Below are positions 29,463 through 37,788 of a stretch of DNA of 64,000 nt, in pieces (position 1 is the first letter of the stretch; each line of letters begins with the position of its first letter). This stretch comes from Gracilibacillus orientalis (GTDB taxonomy: Bacteria; Bacillota; Bacilli; Bacillales; Amphibacillaceae), in contig NZ_FOTR01000004.1 of the NCBI RefSeq assembly GCF_900114645.1, forward strand, positions 124,001 through 188,000, given 5' to 3'. A program made the position numbers and the translations under genes. The notes under the pieces were generated by a model. The model had not been told where the DNA came from. It did not search any database and saw only the letters and a program-made list of their open reading frames with translations.

Positions 29463-30122
29463 ATGGTAGGTAGAGAAGCATTCCAAGGTGAGTTACAACA
29501 TCTAGAGGAACTGATAATTGAACTAGCAAAGAAAACAAAAGAACAATTGAAAGCAGCTATCGACACCTTATATGAAGCAGATGTATTACAAGCAGAACAG
29601 GTCATTCAAAAGGATAAAGAACTTGATGACTTGGATATGAAAATTAATGAAGAAGCGATTGTATTGATAGCAAGACAACAACCTGTTGCGACAGATTTGC
29701 GCAGATTAGTTGTAGCTCTTCGAATTTCAAATGATCTGGAACGTATGGCGGATAACGCAAAAAATGTGGCAAAATCTGCTATTCACTTAGGAGAGAACCA
29801 CGGTATTCAAGTACATCCCTCTATTCAGGAAATGAAAAAAATAGCAGTAGAAATGATCGATTTAGCAATATTGTCATACGAAAATGAAGATATCACTTTA
29901 GCAAGGAAATTAGCCAGTTTGGATGATGTTGTTGATAATATGTATTCCACCATGTTGCGTGAATTATTAGAAGAGACCGCAACAAATCCACAAAAAATCC
30001 AACATATCATGCAAATGGCATTTAGTGGTAGGTATGTAGAACGAATTGGTGATCACGCAACAAATATTGGAGAAGACGTTATGTATTTAGTAAAAGGTGA
30101 ATCACTAGACTTAAATAACTAA
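29463..30122 (+). CDS. phoU: Phosphate transport regulator PhoU
   Basis: Helical-bundle protein that damps phosphate signalling and Pst activity, probably through PstB and the PhoR sensor kinase. The 219-residue protein has two repeated three-helix domains, with NDLERMADNAKNVAK and RYVERIGDHATNIGED as the metal-binding E/D-rich motifs of each half. GGGAG precedes the ATG. It closes the pst operon. B. subtilis lacks phoU in its pst operon, so the regulation is closer to the common bacterial arrangement. Confidence 0.94.
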   Translation: MVGREAFQGELQHLEELIIELAKKTKEQLKAAIDTLYEADVLQAEQVIQKDKELDDLDMKINEEAIVLIARQQPVATDLRRLVVALRISNDLERMADNAKNVAKSAIHLGENHGIQVHPSIQEMKKIAVEMIDLAILSYENEDITLARKLASLDDVVDNMYSTMLRELLEETATNPQKIQHIMQMAFSGRYVERIGDHATNIGEDVMYLVKGESLDLNN

Positions 30123-30129
30123 AATAAAA

Positions 30130-30172
30130 CAAAGAAAGAGGAGTAGGTTTAAGTTATCTACTCCTCTGTTTG
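30130..30172. terminator. Terminator between phoU and the convergent gene
   Basis: AGAGGAGTAG pairs with CTACTCCTCT across a 14-base AT-rich loop. It overlaps the 3' end of the minus-strand gene. Confidence 0.65.
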
Positions 30173-30634
30173 TCGTGTTAAAGTGTTAACCAATTCTTCC
30201 ACCGACATTCCGCTATTAAGGTTGAATTCCCCTGTCTGAATAAATGTACTCAGCTCATTTTCTTCCATATAAGTGACGAACGCATCCTCATCAGAAATTA
30301 GTTCATTTTCATCTAGTAAATCGACAATTTCTGGGAATGTCATACCTGATTCTATCATGATTGTTGCTTCTTCCACTACTGTTTCATCCGTTTGTTCTAG
30401 TTCACTAGTATTTTGTTGTGAATCTTCTATTTCTTGTTCTAACTGATCTACCTTTGCTTCTAAATCTTCTTCATATACATAATAGCCGTCATCTTCTATT
30501 TTTTTAATAGATTCATTAATAGTGGGAGTATAAGTAGATTGCGCTTGTTCCGGTTTCTCTACATAAAATATAACACCTATTATGACAGCTGCAACTAATA
30601 ATCCAAGAGAAAAGGCTCTAATGATTTGCTTCAA
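30158..30634 (-). CDS. Membrane-anchored protein with YceG/MltG-like N-domain
   Basis: A 158-residue protein with one N-terminal transmembrane helix (residues about 5-25), an acidic coiled-coil linker, and a C-terminal domain. That domain (MTFPEIVDLLDENELI followed by GEFNLNSGMSVEELV) resembles the LysM-like substrate-binding part of MltG/YceG endolytic transglycosylases. The catalytic domain of MltG is absent, so this is a binding domain at most. It lies where B. subtilis has yqzC/yqzD. The function is unknown. Confidence 0.6.
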   Translation of the reverse strand: MKQIIRAFSLGLLVAAVIIGVIFYVEKPEQAQSTYTPTINESIKKIEDDGYYVYEEDLEAKVDQLEQEIEDSQQNTSELEQTDETVVEEATIMIESGMTFPEIVDLLDENELISDEDAFVTYMEENELSTFIQTGEFNLNSGMSVEELVNTLTRQTEE

Positions 30635-30661
30635 AGTAATCCCTCATTCTTTTAGGCTAGT

Positions 30662-31006
30662 TTAAAATTGTTTAATGATGGATATGACATCATATTCATT
30701 CATATTAAGTTGTTCTGCAATATAATCTGTATCTTGTCCTTGATTATATAAATCTTTCACTTTTCTCATTATTGGACTTTGTTGCGTATTAGCAGAGTTT
30801 ATAGTTTGTTCAACTGAGAAATCATCAATCAATAATTCTTCTTCCAAAATATTTATTTTCTTTTTTAATTGATATGTTTCTTGTAAAGAAGAAATGGAGA
30901 ATTGCTCCAGTTGATCTTCTAATTGTTTAAATTTATCTTGCATAAAAAAAGATAAAACCCATAATATTATAGCTATAATAATTACAGTACCTATTGCATA
31001 AAACAT
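30662..31006 (-). CDS. Hypothetical membrane-anchored coiled-coil protein
   Basis: A 114-residue protein with an N-terminal transmembrane helix (about 3-22) and a coiled coil (about 24-60). A C-terminal helix-turn-helix-like segment ([20 protein letters not shown]) is of the kind seen in DUF6115-type proteins. I start it at 31006, where AGGAGG stands 6 bp before the ATG; a longer frame to 31030 has no such site. It lies directly upstream of the previous gene on the same strand, and the two probably form an operon of paired membrane proteins. Confidence 0.6.
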   Translation of the reverse strand: MFYAIGTVIIIAIILWVLSFFMQDKFKQLEDQLEQFSISSLQETYQLKKKINILEEELLIDDFSVEQTINSANTQQSPIMRKVKDLYNQGQDTDYIAEQLNMNEYDVISIIKQF

Positions 31007-31080
31007 AACTTTCCTCCTAATTCTGACCATTATCTACATATACAGTTATACCATATTTTAGATTATAATAAAACATATAC

Positions 31081-31109
31081 TTGAAATTATCGCTGCTTTT
31101 TGCTATTAT
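31081..31109 (+). promoter_or_regulatory. SigA promoter of rpmG
   Basis: TTGAAA at 31081-31086 and TATTAT at 31104-31109 are separated by 17 bp. Each differs from consensus at one position. The start codon of rpmG lies about 60 bp downstream. Confidence 0.7.
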
Positions 31110-31170
31110 ATTCTAGGTAATGGTTCGATTTTGAAAAGAATGATGTATGATTTAGTTTGGAGGGAAAACC

Positions 31171-31320
31171 ATGCGCGTTAACATTACTTTAGCTTGTACT
31201 GAAACAGGTGACCGTACGTATATTACGACTAAAAATAAACGTAAACATCCAGAGCGTTTAGAGCTTAAAAAATATAGCCCACGCTTGAAACGACATACGT
31301 TACACCGTGAAACCAAATAA
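31171..31320 (+). CDS. rpmG: 50S ribosomal protein L33
   Basis: A 49-residue protein of the large ribosomal subunit, with [14 protein letters not shown] and [17 protein letters not shown] as L33 signatures. A TTGGAGGG site precedes the ATG. Zinc-binding L33 has two CxxC pairs; here only one cysteine remains (LACTE) and the second pair reads YSPR, so this is a zinc-independent form. It occupies the rpmGA position of B. subtilis, next to yqgN, and has its own promoter and terminator. Confidence 0.95.
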   Translation: MRVNITLACTETGDRTYITTKNKRKHPERLELKKYSPRLKRHTLHRETK

Positions 31321-31332
31321 TCAAATGAATGG

Positions 31333-31373
31333 AAAAACTCTTACCACAAAATATTGGTAAGAGTTTTTCTTAT
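31333..31373 (+). terminator. Terminator after rpmG
   Basis: A perfect 13-bp stem, AAAAACTCTTACC with GGTAAGAGTTTTT, and T-rich 3' side. Confidence 0.85.
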
Positions 31374-31544
31374 ATAATGGAAGGTACAAAGTTTTGGGTG
31401 TGCTCGTGCAATACTAGGAGGAAGGTCTTGTAGACGTATTGAATTCGTGTTTAATTTGGTATAGATTCTTCTTTCATGATAGTTCTATTCTATCCAATTA
31501 TAATAGTGATCACACAATTAAAGTGAATTAGGCGGTGCAGATTG

Positions 31545-32123
31545 ATGGAAAGTTTACCATTTATAAAGGAACAGCAACGGAAAAATACATTGCAGCGATG
31601 GAAACTAATCATGAATAGGAAATTTATCGAGCATTCTATTCATACGAAATTAATGCAGACAGATGTATGGGATCAGGCACAGACTATTGGTGTAACGATT
31701 TCCAAAGGATTAGAGTGGGATACCGAATATTTAATCAATAAAGCTTGGCAGCAAGGAAAAAGGATCGTAATTCCAAAATCCAATCCACACAACAACTCAA
31801 TGGCGTTTTATCAATATCAAGCAGGAGACGAGTTAGAAAATGTCTGGACTGATATTTGGGAACCTTCCATATCAGATGCATTATGTATCGAGAAAAATCA
31901 AATTGACCTAATGATTGTACCAGGCGTCGTATTTAATAAGCAAGGTTTTCGGATAGGGTATGGTGGTGGTTTCTATGATCGCTATTTACAATGCTATACA
32001 GGTGCTACTGTGTCGCTCGCAGCAGATTTTCAGATTGTTGAAACGATAATTCCGGAAACACACGATAAACCAGTCGATATTCTGATATCAAACTTCGGTA
32101 AAATTTACTGTAATCATACATAA
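31545..32123 (+). CDS. yqgN: 5-formyltetrahydrofolate cyclo-ligase
   Basis: Converts 5-formyl-THF to 5,10-methenyl-THF with ATP, returning this folate to one-carbon metabolism. The 192-residue protein ends with the family motif GFRIGYGGGFYDRYL near residue 140. The start is the ATG at 31545; an adjacent TTG (31542) is in the same frame, but the AGGCGG site fits the ATG better. FolD, at the right end of the window, uses the product. Confidence 0.93.
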   Translation: MESLPFIKEQQRKNTLQRWKLIMNRKFIEHSIHTKLMQTDVWDQAQTIGVTISKGLEWDTEYLINKAWQQGKRIVIPKSNPHNNSMAFYQYQAGDELENVWTDIWEPSISDALCIEKNQIDLMIVPGVVFNKQGFRIGYGGGFYDRYLQCYTGATVSLAADFQIVETIIPETHDKPVDILISNFGKIYCNHT

Positions 32124-32172
32124 TATTTTCAAAGAAGAAAATACTTTTGATAACAAACACTAGGAGTGAATA

Positions 32173-32352
32173 ATGATGAAGGTATCAAAAGTTTTTTTCT
32201 TTTTGACTGCAATTGGAACCATTGGATATGTATTGCGTAACAGTATTATGAGTATGGTCATAAGAGTACCGATACTAAGAAGGTGGGGAGTACGAATAGC
32301 AATGAACATCCCGTTTATCCGTAATAAAATGATAGGTTCTATGTTTAAGTAA
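32173..32352 (+). CDS. Small basic protein (YqgO position)
   Basis: An unreported 59-residue reading frame between yqgN and the rhomboid gene. AGGAG stands 6 bp before the ATG at 32173, with a second ATG directly after. It begins MMKVSKVFFFLTAIG, giving one hydrophobic N-terminal helix, and continues with basic stretches (VRVPILRRWGVRI is part of it). B. subtilis has the short gene yqgO at the same place. The function is unknown. Good ribosome-binding site and synteny support it as real. Confidence 0.6.
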   Translation: MMKVSKVFFFLTAIGTIGYVLRNSIMSMVIRVPILRRWGVRIAMNIPFIRNKMIGSMFK

Positions 32353-32427
32353 ATTTCTAATCCTTATTATTATTCTAACTACTAATATTCATGATAAGAT
32401 AAGAATAGTGATGAGGCAGGTGTTGAC

Positions 32428-33978
32428 ATGTTTATCAGAAACCAATTTGTCCAAAATAAACTGGTACTTCATTTAATGGAAAAAGAAGAATATGAACTCT
32501 TAACAACTTCTTCTAATCAAGAAGAATATTTGTTGTGGAAGAGAAATAAAAGAAAGACAGATATAGTGAGAGTATCATTAAAACAATATGATTGGAAAAA
32601 AGAACTAGAAGTATCTGTACAACAGGTTGAAAAAAAGGTTATACAGAATATCAAACTACCGTTATTTCAACAAAATATTTCGTTTCATCATATTTTTATT
32701 GCTGAATATCAACCTGTAGATAGTTGGAGCGATCTCAAGAAAAGAGATGTATCAACTAATAAAATTGATACTTCGTTTGTTTATATGTGGAGTCAACATC
32801 AAGATGAAGAGTTTGCTCGATTTTTTCAGAAAGCACAACTAACTCATGCATTAACTTTTTCTATCCCAGACAATTTATTAGAATTGGAATATCAAACAGA
32901 GTTATTAAAGCATCGAATTCAACAAATACATAAAACTGCTGAAAAAGAAATTTTAGCAGTTTTTAATAGAGGAAAACCGTTTCTTTCATATATTTTAATA
33001 GCGATTAATATCATGATGTTTCTCCTGTTGGAGTATAGAGGCGGATCAACAAATCTGGACACACTCATTCAATATGGTGCCAAGTATAATGTAGGTATGA
33101 TAGAGGGAGAATGGTGGCGTATCATTACCTCCATGTTTTTACACATTGGTATACTTCATCTAGCTCTGAATATGCTTGCCTTATATTTTATTGGTACACT
33201 GGTAGAAAGAATTTACGGAAATATTCGGTTTATTATCATATATTTCTTTGCCGGTATTGCTGGAGGGATGGCTAGCTTTGCGCTAAATCCAAGCATTGCT
33301 GCCGGAGCTTCAGGGGCATTATTTGGTCTGTTCGGCGCACTGCTTTTCTTTGGAATCAAAAATCCGAGAATTTTTTTCAAGACAATGGGTATGAATGTCA
33401 TCTTTATAATAATTTTGAATATTATTTTTGGTGTGTTTGTACCACAAGTTGACAATGGAGCACATATTGGTGGGTTAATTGGAGGTTTTATTGCTTCTGG
33501 TATTGTGATGCTACCAAAGTCAAAAGTGTTTATGCAACAGCTTATCGCGATTGTGATCTATGTTTTTTATATATTTGGACTTTTGGCATATGGATTAACC
33601 AATGATGAAGTACAGTATAACGAAACTCTGCAATTACAGCGAATACAGCAACTTCTGGAAGCAGAACAATATAATGAAGTAACAAAAATTGTTACAGAGA
33701 CTTTACCATATGCAGAGCAATTAGAAGCAGAATTATTATTTTATAAGTCCTTTGCAAACATTCATTTAGAATCATTTGATCAGGCAAAAAGTGACTTAAA
33801 AAAAGTATTGGATCTAAAGTCTGATTTTGAAGAAGCATGGTATAATTTAGCTTTATTGTATCAACAAGAAGATGAATATGATAAAGCAATGGATGCCACG
33901 GAGCAATTGTTAGATCTGGACAGCGAAAATAGTAGTTATCAAGCATTATACCAAGAATTACAAAGAGCAGAAAATTAA
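32428..33978 (+). CDS. gluP: Rhomboid intramembrane serine protease with TPR tail
   Basis: Membrane protease of 516 residues, YqgP/GluP family; B. subtilis YqgP cleaves a magnesium transporter and partners with FtsH. The N-terminal soluble domain covers residues 1-185. Seven transmembrane helices follow, with catalytic Ser in GASGALFGLFG and His in NGAHIGGLIGG. HIGILHLALNMLAL carries the conserved HxxxN-type loop. The C-terminal 110 residues form tetratricopeptide repeats. It ends in a small hairpin terminator facing the next gene. Confidence 0.9.
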   Translation: MFIRNQFVQNKLVLHLMEKEEYELLTTSSNQEEYLLWKRNKRKTDIVRVSLKQYDWKKELEVSVQQVEKKVIQNIKLPLFQQNISFHHIFIAEYQPVDSWSDLKKRDVSTNKIDTSFVYMWSQHQDEEFARFFQKAQLTHALTFSIPDNLLELEYQTELLKHRIQQIHKTAEKEILAVFNRGKPFLSYILIAINIMMFLLLEYRGGSTNLDTLIQYGAKYNVGMIEGEWWRIITSMFLHIGILHLALNMLALYFIGTLVERIYGNIRFIIIYFFAGIAGGMASFALNPSIAAGASGALFGLFGALLFFGIKNPRIFFKTMGMNVIFIIILNIIFGVFVPQVDNGAHIGGLIGGFIASGIVMLPKSKVFMQQLIAIVIYVFYIFGLLAYGLTNDEVQYNETLQLQRIQQLLEAEQYNEVTKIVTETLPYAEQLEAELLFYKSFANIHLESFDQAKSDLKKVLDLKSDFEEAWYNLALLYQQEDEYDKAMDATEQLLDLDSENSSYQALYQELQRAEN

Positions 33979-33992
33979 TCTCTGCTCTTTAA
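33962..33992. terminator. Bidirectional hairpin, gluP end
   Basis: A perfect 10-bp stem, AAAGAGCAGA with TCTGCTCTTT, spans the gluP stop codon and the end of the convergent gene. Confidence 0.65.
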
Positions 33993-34858
33993 TTTTCTAC
34001 GGATAATTGTTGATATAGTGTTTCTAGTTGATTAGCTTCATTAGTAAAAAGTACAATTAAATGATCATTATTTTTATCAATCAAAATAAGAGGCATTATT
34101 TGATTGTTAGTTTTGGATTGATTAGCAATAGGTAAAATGTAGTTTTTATACAGTCCTTCCCAAAGTTGTCCGATAATACGATCAGTTTCTTCTTGACTCA
34201 ATCCACTTATGGGGTGTTCTTGAAATTGAATGATACTTGTTAAAGGATACAAATCATAATCATTTATCTCAATGCTTCCTGTATCAATCCAGTCTTTCCA
34301 TGCAAATTGCAACTGTTGTGATGTAGTTTTATCAATGGTTTCTTTCCATTCTTGTTGCATATGTGAATTAGGTTCTTGAAACGATTCTAATGCTGTATGT
34401 GGAGAATCAATCACATATAAATGATCATTCGACATTCTTTGAATACTTTTAATTTCATCATTTGGATAATGGATTTCACCATGATGGAAACTAATTGCTT
34501 GAAAATGACTACTATCACTTTCCTCAAAAACGACTTCTAACTCGATATCTTTCACCGATTCTTTCCATAAACCTTTTATTCCTTTCAGACGACCATCCAT
34601 ATATAAGAGAGAAACATCCTGTCGAAGATAAATTTCTTTGTCTAAACCGCTTCCGGCTGTCCATTTCACCATGTACTGGTCATTCCCTGTTTCTCTAAGT
34701 AAATTTAAATTTGTTTCAACAGCAGAAAATGAAATAGAGGAGTCTGGTGGAAAATACGTAATTGCTTCTTCTGTCGTACGTTGCGATAACAATAATAGTA
34801 ATAAAGCCAACATCATTAATAAGCAAGTAATAATATGTAATTTTCTCGATTTAATCAT
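33989..34858 (-). CDS. Hypothetical membrane-anchored extracellular protein
   Basis: A 289-residue protein that I do not recognise. One hydrophobic helix (residues about 6-26) is followed by a hydrophilic domain predicted to lie outside the cell. There is no lipobox, so it is probably a signal anchor. I start it at 34858, with GAGGG about 6 bp upstream. It is transcribed divergently from the SpoVAF-like gene at 34966, sharing a promoter region of about 100 bp, so a spore-related role is possible but not shown. Confidence 0.6.
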   Translation of the reverse strand: MIKSRKLHIITCLLMMLALLLLLLSQRTTEEAITYFPPDSSISFSAVETNLNLLRETGNDQYMVKWTAGSGLDKEIYLRQDVSLLYMDGRLKGIKGLWKESVKDIELEVVFEESDSSHFQAISFHHGEIHYPNDEIKSIQRMSNDHLYVIDSPHTALESFQEPNSHMQQEWKETIDKTTSQQLQFAWKDWIDTGSIEINDYDLYPLTSIIQFQEHPISGLSQEETDRIIGQLWEGLYKNYILPIANQSKTNNQIMPLILIDKNNDHLIVLFTNEANQLETLYQQLSVEN

Positions 34859-34965
34859 GATATCCCTCATTTTATTGCTTTCAACTTGTCCAAAATCATC
34901 CCGCATTAAACAGCTCATATGGAGTAGACTAAAAATAAAATGTGATGTAGAAAGAGGGAATGAGC

Positions 34966-36426
34966 ATGGAACAAGAGAAGCATTTGTATCATAACTATGA
35001 AAAAAATGTTCAATATATACATGATTATTTAGAGATTGATAAAAGCTTTGATCTCATTCACCTAGACGTGGAATACGCTGGAAAAAAGATGGCATTATTT
35101 TTAATTGATGGTTTAGTGAAAGATGAAATACTTCATTATCTAATGCGTTTTTTAGCAGAGTTAGAAGAAGGTGATTTAGAAGATCATACGTTGGATAAAT
35201 TAATTAAAAGAAACATTCCTTATGTAGAAATTGATGTGGAAAAGGATTTGAATAAAGCTGCAGAACTTGTACTAGCAGGTCCTACAGCTCTTGTGGTAGA
35301 AGGATTAAATCGTATTATCATGATCGATGCTAGAACTTATCCCGTCAGAGGTCCTGAAGAACCAGACTTGGAAAGGGTTGTTAGAGGCTCGAGAGATGGG
35401 TTTGTGGAAACCATTGTTTTTAATACTGCTTTAACAAGAAGAAGAGTAAGAGATAGATCATTACGGATGGAATATACGTCAATTGGTAGAAGGTCAAAAA
35501 CAGATATTTGTATTTGTTATCTTGAGGATATTGCTGATCCACGCAGAGTAGAAAAATTGAAAGAACACCTGGACAGGATAGATGTAGATGGATTACCAAT
35601 GGCTGAAAAAACGATTGAAGAGTATTTAAGCGGAAAAACGTGGAATCCATACCCAACAATCAGATATACGGAAAGACCCGATACTGCAGCAGAACATTTG
35701 TATGAGGGCCATATATTAGTAATCATAGATGGTTCTCCCAGTGTAATAATAACACCAGCAACTTTTTGGCATCATTTACAACATGCAGAAGAGTATCGTC
35801 AAAAACCTTTTATTGGAGTTTATTTGCGAATGGTACGTTTTATTGCTGTATTCGCATCCATTTTTTTATTGCCTTTTTATTATTTATTATCAACTGAAAT
35901 GGGATTACTGCCTGGAGAATTAGCATTTATTGGGCCCAAAGAGGTTGGTTTGATACCGCTAATTGTCCAATTTCTAGTGGCGGAAGTCGGGATCGATGTA
36001 TTGCGAATGGCTGCAATCCATACACCATCATCTCTAGCAACAGCATTAGGTTTAGTATCAGCGATTATCATCGGTCAGATAGCAGTTGAAGTGGGATGGT
36101 TTTCAAATGAAGTAGTATTATATCTTGCTGCTGTGGTAATGGGTACTTTTGCAACGCCTAGTTATGAATTAAGCTTGGCTAATCGTGTCACAAGAATTAT
36201 TTTACTCATAATTACAGCAATTTTTGGTTTGAAAGGTTTTATTATTGGAGTAACATGCTATATATTATATTTGACAAACCTCAAAACATTTTATATAGGT
36301 TATTTCTGGCCATTTATGCCCTTTGATGCAAAAGCCTTTCTTCAAGTATTAATTCGTCAGCCTGTACCAAACGATAACAAACGACCATCTTTTTTAAATC
36401 CACAAGATCCTGACCGTCAAGAATAA
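34966..36426 (+). CDS. SpoVAF/GerA-family spore germination protein
   Basis: Membrane protein of 486 residues, related to GerA-type germinant receptor A subunits and closest in character to SpoVAF of spore inner membranes. A cytosolic N-terminal domain (1-280) includes LIDGLVKDE and RRRVRDRSLRMEY. Five or so C-terminal helices include the conserved TPSSLATALGLVSAIIIG and FATPSYELSLANR. The ATG at 34966 has GAGGG 7 bp upstream; the ATG at 34960 lies too close. Here it stands alone, away from any spoVA operon. Confidence 0.78.
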   Translation: MEQEKHLYHNYEKNVQYIHDYLEIDKSFDLIHLDVEYAGKKMALFLIDGLVKDEILHYLMRFLAELEEGDLEDHTLDKLIKRNIPYVEIDVEKDLNKAAELVLAGPTALVVEGLNRIIMIDARTYPVRGPEEPDLERVVRGSRDGFVETIVFNTALTRRRVRDRSLRMEYTSIGRRSKTDICICYLEDIADPRRVEKLKEHLDRIDVDGLPMAEKTIEEYLSGKTWNPYPTIRYTERPDTAAEHLYEGHILVIIDGSPSVIITPATFWHHLQHAEEYRQKPFIGVYLRMVRFIAVFASIFLLPFYYLLSTEMGLLPGELAFIGPKEVGLIPLIVQFLVAEVGIDVLRMAAIHTPSSLATALGLVSAIIIGQIAVEVGWFSNEVVLYLAAVVMGTFATPSYELSLANRVTRIILLIITAIFGLKGFIIGVTCYILYLTNLKTFYIGYFWPFMPFDAKAFLQVLIRQPVPNDNKRPSFLNPQDPDRQE

Positions 36427-36479
36427 ATTTTTATTCCTTTTTAGACTTGTCTTTGGTATAATGTTTTAGGTGATATAGA

Positions 36480-36671
36480 ATGGATAATGTCTATGATTTA
36501 AGAAAATTACTATTAAAATTTGGAACGATCATCTACATAGGTGATCGTTTAGCTGATTTAGAACTAATGGAAGACGAAATTAATGAACTGTATCAAGTGA
36601 AGATGATCACAAAAGATGAGTTTCTTCAGGCAAAAATAATCATCACAACTGAAAAAGAAAAAATAAAATAA
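36480..36671 (+). CDS. yqgQ: YqgQ family protein (DUF910)
   Basis: A 63-residue helical protein with YDLRKLLLKFGTIIYIGDRL and the family segment LADLELMEDEI. Structures of this family show a small three-helix bundle thought to bind nucleic acid; the cellular role is not established. AGGTGAT precedes the ATG. It lies 12 bp before glcK, as in B. subtilis, and is probably co-transcribed with it. Confidence 0.85.
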   Translation: MDNVYDLRKLLLKFGTIIYIGDRLADLELMEDEINELYQVKMITKDEFLQAKIIITTEKEKIK

Positions 36672-36683
36672 AGGGTGGAAATA

Positions 36684-37643
36684 ATGGAGAAGGACTTACT
36701 AATTGGCGTTGATATTGGAGGAACAACGGTAAAGAATGCAATTATTTCCAATCATGGTGAACTGATTGCAAAATGGGAAATACCAACGAACTTGGCTAAT
36801 CAAGGGGAAAATGTTCCGAAAGATATTTGGTCGTCGATTGAGAATAAACTTTCTGAATTAAATGTAAAGAAAGAACGTTGCGCAGGTCTGGGTGTAGGTG
36901 CCCCAGGTTTTATTGAGCCAGAAACGGGTAAAGTAGCTATAGCAGTCAATATTGGCTGGGAAAATTTTCAGCTCAAAGAAATTCTAGAAAAATCATCTGG
37001 CTTAAACGTATATGTCGACAACGATGCTAATATCGCTGCATTAGGTGAGAATTGGAAAGGTTCAGGTAATCAAGTCGAAAATATGTTAGCAGTGACACTT
37101 GGTACTGGCGTTGGAGGAGGCATCATTTCAAATGGCCAGATTGTTAGCGGTGCAAATGGTACTGGCGCAGAAATTGGTCATATAACTGTAGAACAAAATG
37201 GTGCAGCATGTAATTGTGGGAGAAATGGCTGTCTTGAAACTGTAACATCTGCAACAGGAATTGTCCGACAGGCAGAGGAATTAATAGCTAAAGGTAAAGC
37301 AATTTCATTGAAGAAGCGAAAAGACACAAATGGAGTCATTACGACAAAAGATATATTTGAATTAGCTGCTGCGGGTGATAAAGAAAGTAAGGCGTTATTA
37401 GATCATGTATATGATGTACTTGGATTTACATTGGCTGCTGTTGCAATCACAGTTAATCCTGCGAAGATTGTAATTGGTGGTGGAGTTTCAAAGGCAGGAA
37501 ACGCATTGTTAGAACCATTAAAAAAAGCATTTGGGAAGTATACATTACCACGTACAAATGAAGCTTGTGAATTTGTTATTGCTCAATTAGGTAATGATGC
37601 AGGAGTTTATGGTGGTGCGTATCTAGTATTACAAAATAGTTAA
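36684..37643 (+). CDS. glcK: Glucokinase (ROK family)
   Basis: Phosphorylates free glucose to glucose 6-phosphate in the cytoplasm. The 319-residue protein has the ATP-binding VDIGGTTVKNA at the start, the substrate-binding GTGAEIGHITV, and the ROK zinc site CNCGRNGCLE near residue 175. I use the ATG at 36684, with AAAGGGTGG upstream; the GTG at 36675 lies on that site. It follows yqgQ in the same operon. Confidence 0.94.
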   Translation: MEKDLLIGVDIGGTTVKNAIISNHGELIAKWEIPTNLANQGENVPKDIWSSIENKLSELNVKKERCAGLGVGAPGFIEPETGKVAIAVNIGWENFQLKEILEKSSGLNVYVDNDANIAALGENWKGSGNQVENMLAVTLGTGVGGGIISNGQIVSGANGTGAEIGHITVEQNGAACNCGRNGCLETVTSATGIVRQAEELIAKGKAISLKKRKDTNGVITTKDIFELAAAGDKESKALLDHVYDVLGFTLAAVAITVNPAKIVIGGGVSKAGNALLEPLKKAFGKYTLPRTNEACEFVIAQLGNDAGVYGGAYLVLQNS

Positions 37644-37788
37644 CAATTATAGATTTATATGAATAATGTAAATTAATTGTAACTTTTTTTAAGATTTATG
37701 AAACTTCTGTGTGATGTTTATCGTCTATAATAAATAGAGAGAGAGAAAAATAGAATTAGGGTTGAATCATTTTGAGGAGGATAATCAC

